From the NCBI GenBank assembly GCA_963682025.1, contig OY821518.1, positions 129,629,043 to 129,693,042 of the forward strand: a stretch of 64,000 nt of DNA, written 5' to 3'. Below the pieces are notes generated by a model. That model was not told the DNA's origin. It did not search any database and saw only the letters and a list, made by a program, of their open reading frames with translations. The DNA comes from Cordilura impudica (Eukaryota; Arthropoda; Insecta; Diptera; Scathophagidae). The position numbers and the translations under genes were made by a program. Every line of letters starts with the position of its first letter. Position 1 is the first letter of the stretch. Positions 54,241 to 64,000 of the stretch are shown here, piece by piece.

Positions 54241-57045
54241 ATTAAAATTTAAAAATTAAAAACTAAAACCTAAAATTTAAAAACTAAAAATTCAAAATTA
54301 AAAATTCAAAATTAAAAATTCAAAATTAAAAATTAAAAATTAAAAATTAAAAATTAAAAATTAAAAATTAAAAATTAAAAATTAAAAATCAAAAATTAAA
54401 AATTAAAAATTAAAAATTAAAAATTAAAAATTAAAAATTAAAAATTAAAAATTAAAAATTAAAATTTAAAAATTAAAAATTGAAAATTAAAAATTAAATA
54501 TTAAAAATTAAAAATTAAAAATTAAAAATTAAAAATTAAAAATTAAAAATTAAAAACTAAAAATTAAAAATTAAAAATTAAAAATTAAAAATTAAAAATT
54601 AAAAATTAAAAATTAAAAATTAAAAATTAAAAATTAAAAATTAAAAATTAAAAATTAAAAATTAAAAATTAAAAATTAAAATTAAAAATTAAAAATTAAA
54701 AATTAAAAATTAAAAATTAAAAATTAAAAATTAAAAATTAAAAATTAAAAATTAAAAATAAAAAATAAAAAATTAAAAATTAAAAATTAAAAATTAAAAA
54801 TTAAAAATTAAAAATTAAAAATTAAAAATTAAAAATTAAAAATTAAAAATTAAAAATTAAAAATTAAAAATTAAAAATTAAAAATTAAAAATTAAAAATT
54901 AAAAATTAAAAATTAAAAATTAAAAATTAAAAATTAAAAATTAAAAATTAAAAATTAAAAATTAAAAATTAAAAATTAAAAATTAAAAATTAAAAATTAA
55001 AAATTAAAAATTAAAAATTAAAATTAAAAATTAAAAATTAAAAATTAAAAATTAAAAATTAAAAATTAAAAATTAAAAATTAAAAATTAAAAATTAAAAA
55101 TTAAAAATTAAAAATTAAAAATTAAAAATTAAAAATTAAAAATTAAAAATTAAAAATTAAAAATTAAAAATTAAAAATTAAAAATTAAAAATTAAAAATT
55201 AAAAATTAAAAATTAAAAATTAAAAATTAAAAATTAAAAATTAAAAATTAAAAATTAAAAATTAAAAATTAAAAATTAAAAATTAAAAATAAAAAATTAA
55301 AAATTAAAAATTAAAAATTAAAAATTAAAAATTAAAAATTAAAAATTAAAAATTAAAAATTAAAAATTAAAAATTAAAAATTAAAAATTAAAAATTAAAA
55401 ATTAAAAATTAAAAATTAAAAATTAAAAATTAAAAATTAAAAATTAAAAATTAAAAATTAAAAATTAAAAATTAAAAATTAAAAATTAAAAATTAAAAAT
55501 TAAAAATTAAAAATTAAAAATTAAAAATTAAAAATTAAAAATTAAAAATTAAAAATTAAAAATTAAAAATTAAAAATTAAAAATTAAAAATTAAAAATTA
55601 AAAATTAAAAATTAAAAATTAAAAATTAAAAATTAAAAATTAAAAATTAAAAATTAAAAATTAAAAATTAAAAATTAAAAATTAAAAATTAAAAATTAAA
55701 AATTAAAAATTAAAAATTAAAAATTAAAAATTAAAAACTAAAAATTAAAAATTAAAAATTAAAAATTAAAAATTAAAAATTAAAAATTAAAAATTAAAAA
55801 TTAAAAATTCAAAATTCAAAATTCAAAATTCAAAATTCAAAATTCAAAATTAAAAATTAAAAATTAAAAATTGAAAATTAAAAATTAAAAATTAAAAATT
55901 AAAAATTAAAAATTAAAAATTAAAAATTAAAAATTAAAAATTAAAAATTAAAAATTAAAAATTAAAAATTAAAAATTAGAAATTAAAAATTAAAAATTAA
56001 AAATTAAAAATTAAAAATTAAAAATTAAAAATTAAAAATTAAAAATTAAAAATTAAAAATAAAAAATTAAAAATTAAAAATTAAAAATTAAAAATTAAAA
56101 ATTAAAAATTAAAAATTAAAAATTAAAAATTAAAAATTAAAAATTAAAAATTAAAAATTAGAAATTAAAAATTAAAAATTAAAAATTAAAAATTAAAAAT
56201 TAAAAATTAAAAATTAAAAATTAAAAATTAAAACTTGAAAATTAAAAATTAAAAATTAAAAATTAAAAATTAAAAATAAAAAATAAAAAATTAAAAATTA
56301 AAAATTAAAAATTAAAAATTAAAAATTAAAAATTAAAAATTAAAAATTAAAAATTAAAAATTAAAAATTAAAAATTAAAAATTAAAAATTAAAAATTAAA
56401 AATTAAAAATTAAAAATTAAAAATTAAAAATTAAAAATTAAAAATTAAAAATTAAAAATTAAAAATTAAAAATTAAAAATTAAAAATTAAAAATTAAAAA
56501 TTAAAAATTAAAAATTAAAAATTAAAAATTAAAAATTAAAAATTAAAAATTAAAAATTAAAAATTAAAAATTAAAAATTAAAAATTAAAAATTAAAAATT
56601 AAAAATTAAAAATTAAAAATTAAAAATTAAAAATTAAAAATTAAAAATTAAAAATTAAAAATTAAAAATTAAAAATTAAAAATTAAAAATTAAAAATTAA
56701 AAATTAAAAATTAAAAATTAAAAATTAAAAATTAAAAATTAAAAATTAAAAATTAAAAATTAAAAATTAAAAATTAAAAATTAAAAATTATAAATTAAAA
56801 ATTTAAAATTAAAAATTAAAAATTGAAAATTAAAAATTAAAAATTAAATATTAAAAATTAAAAATTAAGAATTAAAAACTAAAAGTTAAAAATTAAAAAT
56901 TAAAAATTAAAACTTAAAACTTAAAAATTAAAAATTAAAAATTAAAAATTAAAAATTAGAAATTAAAAATTAAAAATTAAAAACTAAGATTTAAACATTA
57001 AAAATTAAAAATTAAAAATTTAAAATTTAGAATTTAAAATTTAAA
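54241..57045 (+). repeat. (TTAAAAA)n heptamer satellite
   Basis: About 2.8 kb of a 7-bp unit TTAAAAA, the reverse complement of the tract at 20481-22317. A local sub-array of six ATTCAAA variants lies at 55806-55850, and mixed variants mark both edges. Not coding. Confidence 0.95.
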
Positions 57046-57221
57046 ATATGTATATCAATAAATTGTTTTTGTTTATTATTGGATCAAATATAAAAGTCAA
57101 ACGAATACAGTTACTCAACCTTAATACAGTTACTCAACCTTAATGCTCTACTACCATTTAAATTTATAGTTAATTGATTTTCTTTTTTGACCAGTATTTA
57201 TTATAATTTCTTATTTATAGG

Positions 57222-58036
57222 TTTTTATACCCTATACCACTATGTGGTTTGGGTATAATGACTTTGTGCTGCTGTTTGTAACAACCAAAAATATTTGACG
57301 TAGACCCATCTTTAATTATACCGATCGAATCAGAATCACTTTCTGAGTTGATTTAACAATATCCGTCCGTCCGTCCGTCCGTCCGTCCGTCCGTCCGTCC
57401 GTCCGTCCGTCTGTGTGTCCATGTAAAGCTTGTAATCAAACTGCAGGTCGCAAATATGAATATATTTTGATGAAATTTGGTATATAAGCTTTTATCGGCC
57501 ATGGGATGAACGCTATTGAAATTGGTGAGAATCGGTCCATGTTCAGACCTAGCCCCCATACAAATTACCCCTGTGAAATCGACATAAATTGCCATAAGAT
57601 CCAAATTGTCATACAGATCTTACTCAAATTGGGTTTGTATACGTTCATTACATCCATTAATGAGTAGTCCAAAAATGATCCCTTTGGCCCCATATAGAGC
57701 TGCTTCCCGATCTTCACTTAAATCTATTAAAAAATAAAAATATTGCACTGATTCCTCTCAAATTTTGTTTGTATATATTTTCGCAAAATACAAGAGACTT
57801 TACCAACCATGGTCAGGATCGGTCCATTTTTGGACCTAGTCCCCATATAGATATATCATCCGATATGAACTTTTTCATATCTGCAGCCAAAAAAATTAAT
57901 AAAAATCCCACTCAAATTTGGTTTTTGCTTATTTTCTATGTCCAGTTAGTTGGGCCTAGGAGATTCGGTTTCTAAACGCATGGTATAGGGTATCGTATAG
58001 TCGGTCTAGACCGACTATTATTTTCTTACTTGTTAT
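57222..58036 (-). mobile_element. DINE/Helentron-like element A5
   Basis: Full-length reverse A copy, from TTTTTATACCCTATACCACT to the GGTCTAGACC palindrome and TTTTCTTACTTGTT. It is very similar to A1 and A3, with the longest GTCC tract in the window. Confidence 0.85.
57362..57410 (+). repeat. (GTCC)n proto-microsatellite in A5
   Basis: About twelve uninterrupted TCCG units. A1 and A3 have four to five and A2 two, so this tract has expanded. Confidence 0.9.
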
Positions 58037-58204
58037 TATTATTTTCATAAATTGAATTATCTTCTATGTGAAATATTGCATTACGTTACTATTATTAGAG
58101 TAGGCTTTCCCTTGCTGGTTCATACGGTAACGAGAAAAGAAGTCGGATGACAATTTAAATTTTTAATTGTCAATGCATTGTTTTCTGACCGCTATTTATA
58201 CTAA

Positions 58205-58504
58205 CTAGCAGATCATAGACCTCGAAATTCGGGTTTAAATTCTAGGAAATTTTATTTTTTCATTCCTAAATAATTTTATAAGAACGTAAAGGTATGCCAA
58301 TCAATTTTAGCCAGTTCGCAATTCAACACAAATTAAATAAACACACACACAGCATTGTATAGTTTTTTTTTTTTGAAGCTTAAATATGAGTTAGTAGCAA
58401 CTTTAAATGAATTTAACTCAAAAACAAAGTGCCAGATGGTGCACATCTGTAAATATAGTGTCAAAATAGGTAATTGAACTCGCCTTGCCTATTAATATTG
58501 TAGA
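58205..58504 (-). mobile_element. Non-autonomous Helitron C5
   Basis: Starts CTAGCAGATCATAGACCTCG on the plus strand, preceded by A, and ends CCTATTAATATTGTAGA, followed by T. The hairpin is imperfect (CTCGAAATTCGGG) and the middle has deletions. Confidence 0.7.
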
Positions 58505-58699
58505 TATTTAAAAATTAATTCGGCAGGTAAGTATTAAACGAACTCTTCCGACTACTTCGGCGGCGGCTTCAGCACTAAAGAAAGAATTGGCATCAGCGCC
58601 AACTCTGCTTTAAGCCGCACGATTTCGACAACTAAACACTTGAAGTATAACTATACATACACACTTATAAAGCAATTGCTACAAACACAACAACCATAA
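58505..58699. other. Unassigned DNA
   Basis: Nothing recognised; locally GC-richer near 58545-58620. Confidence 0.35.
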
Positions 58700-59025
58700 C
58701 AATAATTACAGCTATCCCAAACAAGAAACAAAATTTAAAAACCATAACAAGAACAACTTAGAAAAATCATATTTTTTTACATTTTCATTGAAATCTCGGG
58801 ATCCATTGCACCGATTTAAATAATTCTAATTAATAATCAGCTAAGGATGTCATTGAATCATTTTCGCTAAAAATGAGCAACCCAGCTAATCTACTAAGGG
58901 CGTGTTCGCGACTAACAGAGACGGACAGACGGACGTTATAGAAACTCTGCTTGTTATAAGGTTGAAGAATATATATTTTATCTGGTCCAAATTTTTTCTA
59001 AGCATTAGAAACGGAATGACAAACA
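58700..59025 (+). mobile_element. DINE/B-type element B4, degenerate
   Basis: Contains AAATCTCGGGATCCATTGCA, AGCAACCCAGCTAATCTACT, GAGACGGACAGACGGACG, GCTTGTTATAAGGTTGAAGA and GAAACGGAATGACAAAC in B order. The terminal GGAGGGTAT end is lost. Confidence 0.65.
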
Positions 59026-59329
59026 ATATTAAATAATTAAAAACTAATATTAAATGATTAAAAATTTGTCAATTTATTTTTTCTCACATTTTTTTGCCAG
59101 TGGCTGATTTTTATATTTGCTCAAAAAAAAAAACAACAAAAATAGCTGTTTTGCTCGGAAAAATAAAAATCAAAAAGTAAATTTAATTTTGACCGAAAAA
59201 TAAAAATTATAAACACCTAAACATATTCTGATATGCTAGTTCAATAGGATCAAAATTCAAAGTTTTCCAACATTTGCCGCTACATTCAAAATAAATTGTA
59301 AATTGTAATTGTAAATTGACAAATTAAAA

Positions 59330-59515
59330 AATCAGCTATTGTTTACATTTAGAGGTTATGTCATACGAAAATACATATGCAAGTGTGGTAGCAAAATTAT
59401 GAATCGTATCTTAAACAACAATTTTGACAGACATACGGAATTACATATGGATAAAAAAAAAGTGACAGTACATATGTAAAAAACACGTGTAATAAGTAGC
59501 TTTCAAATGAGTACA
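59330..59515. mobile_element. Partial copy of the TTAA-flanked element
   Basis: TTGTTTACATTTAGAGGTTA, TGTCATACG and ATTATGAATCGTAT match 13810-13970. The end is decayed (CACGTGTAATAAGTAGC). Confidence 0.6.
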
Positions 59516-60965
59516 TACCTTTCAATGAGCTTCAAATGCGACCTGAATTTAAATATCTACATACCAAGTTTGAAAAGGTAACGAAATTAGTTTAGACCAC
59601 TTTAGTGAGATCTTTATGATCTTTTCACTTTTAGCGGCATTAAATTTGAGGAACTGGTTTTGCTAAAGGTTCCAAATTTCAAATAGTTCTTTTAAGGAAT
59701 ACCATCCAAGTTTAATTTTGTCAAACCCAAAAGATGAGTTTCGCAAAAGCTTATATACATAAATGCAGAAAAGCGAGATATTAATTTTCTAAAAGTAACT
59801 TGTAATGTAAAAATTAGAAAAGAAAAAACAACTTGGCGGTGCAAGCAAAAAAATCTGACAAATCCTGTCTACAAAAATTATTGTTATCTTTTTTTTCTTT
59901 AATATGGAACAAATTTTATTTTCTCTACAAAAAAAATATTTCTAAGATAAGGCAAAAAGATCAGGCTGTTAAGATTTTCGTTGCAAACACCAACTTGGTA
60001 TTAAAAGAGAATAACACAAATAACCAGGATGGGATGATTGAAATTTCCTAATAAATAAAATAATGAACTAAAAGACCGCCACTCATTATTTCATTAACAA
60101 CTAAAAATGGGGACAAAATTACTGAAATTCACTTTAAGAAAATGCAACAAGGAAACAACTAACTTATTTATTAAGTTGTGAAGTGAATACAAAACAAATT
60201 CATCATCTAACAAATAACTAAAGAGAACTTAATCAAGTACCTGCTGTAAATTTCTAACTCTCTCAAAACACACACTAACGCCAACAACAACTTCGAACGC
60301 ATGAAAACAAAACACTACCACCACTTTAAACATCTACATGGCAATCGAACAACGCCTACCAACCAATCACTCTATAAAAAAATGTGTTTATTTTCAACTC
60401 ACACCAACATCTGCTTGAAATAAAATACACAGAGCGTCAAACAAAAGAAATGTTGTTGCGACCCCGCTAAAATTGCTGTTTGCCTGATAGCATGTGGAAC
60501 AACAACGGTTGAAATGCGGATTTTGGCTACGCGGATTGGTCAGATGCGACATGAAACATGTGCGGGTCCAAAAGTAACAACAATTTGGTTGGATGAGACG
60601 AGAATAATAAAAGAAAAAAACGAATGCAAAGACAAACAAAAAAACACAATATAACAAATAAATGTTATTTATTCATTCCATGCAATTAGATTTCTAAGAG
60701 TAAAAAAATTTAAAAACCACTGGCAATCATCTTTAACGTCCGTTTAGTATTAGTCGGAACACACCAACAATGGTGGAAATAAAAAAACAAATAGAGAAGA
60801 TATGAATGAATGTCGGTGTTTGAGATAAGTGCAGCAGATATGATATATGAGGCCTTTTAGTACGGTTTTCTTGTCACACTGAAACTTGTGTAGTCCGATT
60901 GGCCTTTTCCGATATCTATAAATTCTTCATTATTTCCGACTGAATATAAATTAAATAGAAAATAT
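59516..60965. other. Unassigned DNA
   Basis: No gene recognised. Small open frames at 59833-60051 and 60394-60657 (minus) are low in complexity or match no family I know. Confidence 0.35.
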
Positions 60966-61123
60966 GTGACCTTTTCCGAGAAAAGGGACCTAGTGTGTCA
61001 AAAAACAGGTTGTGTCAAAAACGGTGGATTCTGGTACCTAAAAGGGTGTAGAAACTTTAAATGCGTTTTTTTCTCAAAACTTAATTTTCACACACCAGGT
61101 CCCTTTTTCTCGGAGAAGGTCAC
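60966..61123. mobile_element. Short MITE with 35-bp inverted ends
   Basis: GTGACCTTTTCCGAGAAAAG at the left and CTTTTTCTCGGAGAAGGTCA at the right are inverted, and the match continues inward (GGACCTAGTGTGT against ACACACCAGGTCC). The element is 158 bp, non-coding, with AT-rich flanks and an unclear duplication. Confidence 0.7.
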
Positions 61124-61244
61124 ATATATATACAATGAAGTTCAACCTCGATTGTATCAACCGGGAAAATAAAACTTTCGGAGACGATTAAGACAAATAT
61201 TTTTTTTAATCTCGATCATTTAATTGTAATTATCTAAATTAATA

Positions 61245-62452
61245 AAGGGTCCGCCATCTAACGTTTTTTTTTTCAACTAGTGCTTATTTCGCGAATGGTA
61301 ACACTTAGCTCATGTCTGAATTTGACGGATAATTAGTTTTATCCTTCCGCTGAACGAATATGTTTGTGTATACGCTTGAACAACGCTGGGAAATATTGCG
61401 ACATTACTTTGAAAATCATGGTAATGTTGCAGAATGTGTGCGAAAATTGCGTACGGATTTTGGAAGAAGAGAAGCACCGTCAGCTCCGTATGTTCGTTAT
61501 CTTGTGAAAAAAGTGAAAGAAACTGGCATCCTCATCGATAAACCAAAGCGCGAAAAGCCAAAAACAATGCGTACACCCGAGAATATTGCTGCTGTGGCAG
61601 AAAGTGTGCGTGAAGCGCCATCAACATCAATTCACCGTCGTTCTCAAGAATTGAACATTTCGGAGGCATCATTGAGACGAATTTTGCATAAAGACCTTGG
61701 TATGACGCTATACAAAGTCTATTTGGTTCAGGAGTTGAAGCCAACTGACCATCCAATGCGTTTTCGCTTCGCTAAGTGGGCCTGCGATCGACTTACAGTA
61801 GATGCCGATTTTGCCAAAAAAAATCATCTTTTCAGATGAAGCTCATTTTGATCTTGGCGGGTAGGTAAACAAGCAAAATTGTCGCATTTGGGGCACAGAA
61901 AACCCGCACGTATACATTGAAAAGCCGATACACCCAAAACGAGTCACTGTTTTGTGCGGATTTTGGTCCAGAGTCATAATTGGGCCATTTTTCTTCGAAA
62001 ATGAGCAAGGAGTGGCCGTTACAGTCAATGGCGATCGTTATCGGGCCATGTTGAACGAATTTTTGTTCACAAAAATTGAAGAGGAGGATATTGGCAACAT
62101 TTGGTTTCAACAGGACGGCGCTACGTGCCACACAGCCGAAGCTACACTCGATGTTTTGCGCCCTGTTTTTGAAGATCGCATTATCAGCCGCAGAGCTGAT
62201 GTCGTTTGGCCACCTCAGAGCTGCGATTTGACACCGTTGGACTATTATTTGTGGGGTGCCCTCAAAGATTAGTGTTACGCCAACAAGCCAGAGACAGTTG
62301 ACGCTTTAAAGGACAATATTCGTGAGGCCATTGGTGAAATACAGCTGCACACAATCGATAATGTGTTTAAAAATTGTGTAGGCTACTGCAAGGTAGTTTT
62401 TTTTTTATAGCATTTTCAAAAAAAAAAAAAAAAAGTTATTTGGCGGACCCTG
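61245..62452 (+). mobile_element. Mariner copy 2
   Basis: Ends AAGGGTCCGCCA and (inverted) TGGCGGACCCTG, with TA at 61243-61244 and 62453-62454. About 1.2 kb and nearly identical to copy 1 where they overlap. It shows where the insertion in copy 1 lies. Confidence 0.85.
61360..62400 (+). pseudogene. Mariner (rosa/DD41D-type) transposase, broken copy 2
   Basis: ATG at 61360 opens 159 codons with the N-terminal DNA-binding region intact (MFVYTLEQRWEILRHYF, VRKLRTDFGRREAPSAPYV, SEASLRRILHKDLG). At the eight-A run 61816-61823 the frame shifts. Beyond it come FSDEAHFDLGG, a TAG at 61862-61864, then WFQQDGATCHTAEATLDVL with the second catalytic Asp (GAC at 62114-62116) and SCDLTPLDYYLWGALKD. A TAG at 62270-62272 ends that part, and the C-terminus is deleted after about 62390. 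Counting from the second Asp to the Asp of LTPLD gives 41 intervening residues. The first frame break is shared with copy 1. Confidence 0.85.
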
Positions 62453-62535
62453 TATAACCCTAAAATCCGTGTGAATAAAACGAATTGGAGAATTCGTAAT
62501 TTATTTGTATTGTTCGCTAAAATTCATATGTACAA

Positions 62536-62830
62536 AGGGCTAGTTAGCCACACGTTGTTAAAATGTATCTTTACCGTAAATGTAACGTTGGCATTTGGTG
62601 CAATTATAGAACGTAAAATCGAACCAGCATGTTGCTGTGTAAAATTAACCAAACTTTGTCAGCTGTTCACAAATGTCACGTACAAACGTAACAAAAATCT
62701 ATTTTCAACAGACTGGGGCGTTCCGGTTACGTGACAGTTGAGTTCGTTAACTGCTCTAAATGCTTTTTCTTGTAACGAAAAAAAAACAGCTGACACGTTT
62801 AGTTAAGGTTCCGGGTGGCTAACTATTCCT
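62536..62830. mobile_element. PIF/Harbinger-type MITE, copy 2
   Basis: AGGGCTAGTTAGCCACACGT at the left. The right end GGTGGCTAACTATTCCT is more mutated. TAA follows (62831-62833) and CAA precedes. Over 80 percent of the interior looks the same as 28627-28920. Confidence 0.75.
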
Positions 62831-62849
62831 TAAGATTTACATAAAGTAA

Positions 62850-63233
62850 TCTATAATATTAATAGGCAAGGCGATTTCTTGTGACCGATGTATCTTTGTC
62901 AGTTTTAAACCGATTTTGACCAAACATAGCTCATTTTTAGCTGTCCACCAGATTTACAGATTTGCACCGTCTGGAACATTTTTTGAGTAAAATTAAAGTT
63001 GCTACTAACACACACATATGATTATCGAATTGCATGCTAATAATTGCTATCGCACGCCCTCTGTTGAATTGTGGCATACAAAGTGTTTCAAATACAATTA
63101 GGCTCTTATTTCTGTATGCTCACTAATATTTATAATGAATTAAATAGATTCAAAAAACATTGAAAGAAATAAATTGAATAAAAAAAAATTTCTTAGAATT
63201 TTCACTCGAATTTCGAGGGCTGGGTTCTGTTAT
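62850..63233 (+). mobile_element. Non-autonomous Helitron C6
   Basis: In Helitron orientation: TCTATAATATTAATAGGCAA after A (62849), hairpin CTCGAATTTCGAG at 63205-63217, then GGCTGGGTTCTG and TTAT where CTAG is expected. It is 384 bp; the 3' end is mutated. Confidence 0.7.
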
Positions 63234-63429
63234 TTACAATAATTTATCCGATAAACGAGGTTAATGTTACCAATATCTCAACCTCAGGGTTTGAGCCGTA
63301 CCCAAACTTTGTTAATGTTTTAAATTCCTTGTGAAATAACATATGTTTATATATTTTTTTTATTTGTTAAATTTTTTTCTGTTGTTGAATACATTCCCTA
63401 CATTACTATGTATCAATAAAAAATTGGAA

Positions 63430-64000
63430 TGAGCCACCTTTTGGTATTCAAAAGCAGATGGTGCTGAAAAAATTGTATATGGTTTGACCACGTTAGCAAG
63501 ATAATACATAGATTTTAGACAGATGAAGCAGGAGTCTTTTGGCCGTTAATTGCAATATCAGGAACCATCGTTGGCTGTTTGATCATTCACTTATCATCAA
63601 ACAATTAGATTTTAATGGATTTAAAAAGAGATAGTTGACCGTAGTCCAATGATGGATATTGTTTAAGTCCTCTTCAAGTGTCCTTATATTATGATTAATT
63701 GAAACAGTCAGACTGCTCAAATATAACTGCACGTCATCTACATTCATATGAATTTATCACTGGAGTAGTTGTGAAAGCAGATCATTAGCATTAAGAGAAA
63801 AATGCAGATGTCCTAAGATGGATCCCTGGGATTGTTAAGATTTTATTTTTCATGTAAACGGATTGTGTATGATCAGATAGGTAGGATCGAAGCAGATTTA
63901 TGGATGATGAAGAGAAATTAAAAAGATTTTTCAGCTTATTACATAGCATTAAGTGGTCGACTGTATTAAAAGTTTTTGAATGATCGAGTATGATCAAAAA
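63430..64000 (-). pseudogene. Non-LTR reverse transcriptase fragment, runs off window
   Basis: Minus strand: ILDHSKTFNTVDHLMLCNKL, LNLLRSYLSDHTQSV-like sequence, then NVDDVQLYLSS, DLNNIHHWTT, LNPLKSNCLM and a degenerate SSVKNLCIILLTWSNHI. This is the same family as 46931-49334. The first catalytic Asp is present here, but the YADD box reads NVDD and the frame is broken after GxxGIHLR near 63800. The element continues beyond 64000. Confidence 0.7.

Noticed and set aside
60394..60657. Minus-strand 87-codon open frame
   Set aside because: Hydrophobic, low-complexity start; no family resemblance or supporting context.

Overview
The window looks like gene-poor, strongly AT-rich DNA from an insect, most likely a higher (brachyceran or calyptrate) fly. 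Four things point that way. Short dispersed elements carry paired subterminal repeats and GTCY proto-microsatellites of the DINE-1/mini-me (Helentron-associated) type known from Diptera. Two mariner copies have the catalytic spacing of the fly rosa group. piggyBac, Tc1, gypsy and non-LTR relics are present. Every large open frame is transposon-derived. I found no intact host gene, tRNA, rRNA or CRISPR array, so this is probably intergenic, intronic or heterochromatin-border DNA. The taxon call is inference; no search was run.

Layout. 1-9.3 kb: DINE-like elements A1, B1, B2 and A2, several inverted-repeat elements, and an A-rich simple-repeat tract at 7.1-8.3 kb. 10-16 kb: A3, a hAT-type element with an imperfect 8-bp duplication, a TTAA-flanked element, and the 3' part of a Helitron helicase whose hairpin-CTAG end lies inside a gypsy LTR. 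16.2-17.5 kb: gypsy integrase relic on the minus strand. 18-24 kb: a composite DINE/Helentron-like element holding two non-autonomous Helitrons, an inverted-repeat element with a 39-bp tandem array, and 3 kb of a heptamer satellite. 24-28.6 kb: mostly unassigned. 28.6-33.5 kb: PIF/Harbinger-type MITEs and mariner copy 1, which is split by about 1.85 kb containing GC-rich islands with splice-like borders. 33.6-39.7 kb: degenerate A6, a Tc1 relic, a second possible composite DINE-like element, and a 121-bp-arm hairpin. 40-46.2 kb: A4 fused to a piggyBac relic, a Helitron, and a 2.86-kb DNA transposon encoding a broken DDE-like protein. 46.5-49.5 kb: A7 split by a 5'-truncated non-LTR retrotransposon with a 10-bp target duplication. 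49.7-54 kb: Tc1 relic, tandem duplication, A8, MITE. 54.2-57 kb: the same heptamer satellite on the opposite strand. 57-64 kb: A5, further MITEs, mariner copy 2, another Helitron, and a second non-LTR fragment running off the window.

The main theme is layered nesting. DINE/Helentron-like elements act as hosts for other transposons and as the setting for satellite growth. No component looks capable of moving by itself: every transposase or reverse transcriptase frame seen is broken, and several lack a catalytic residue.
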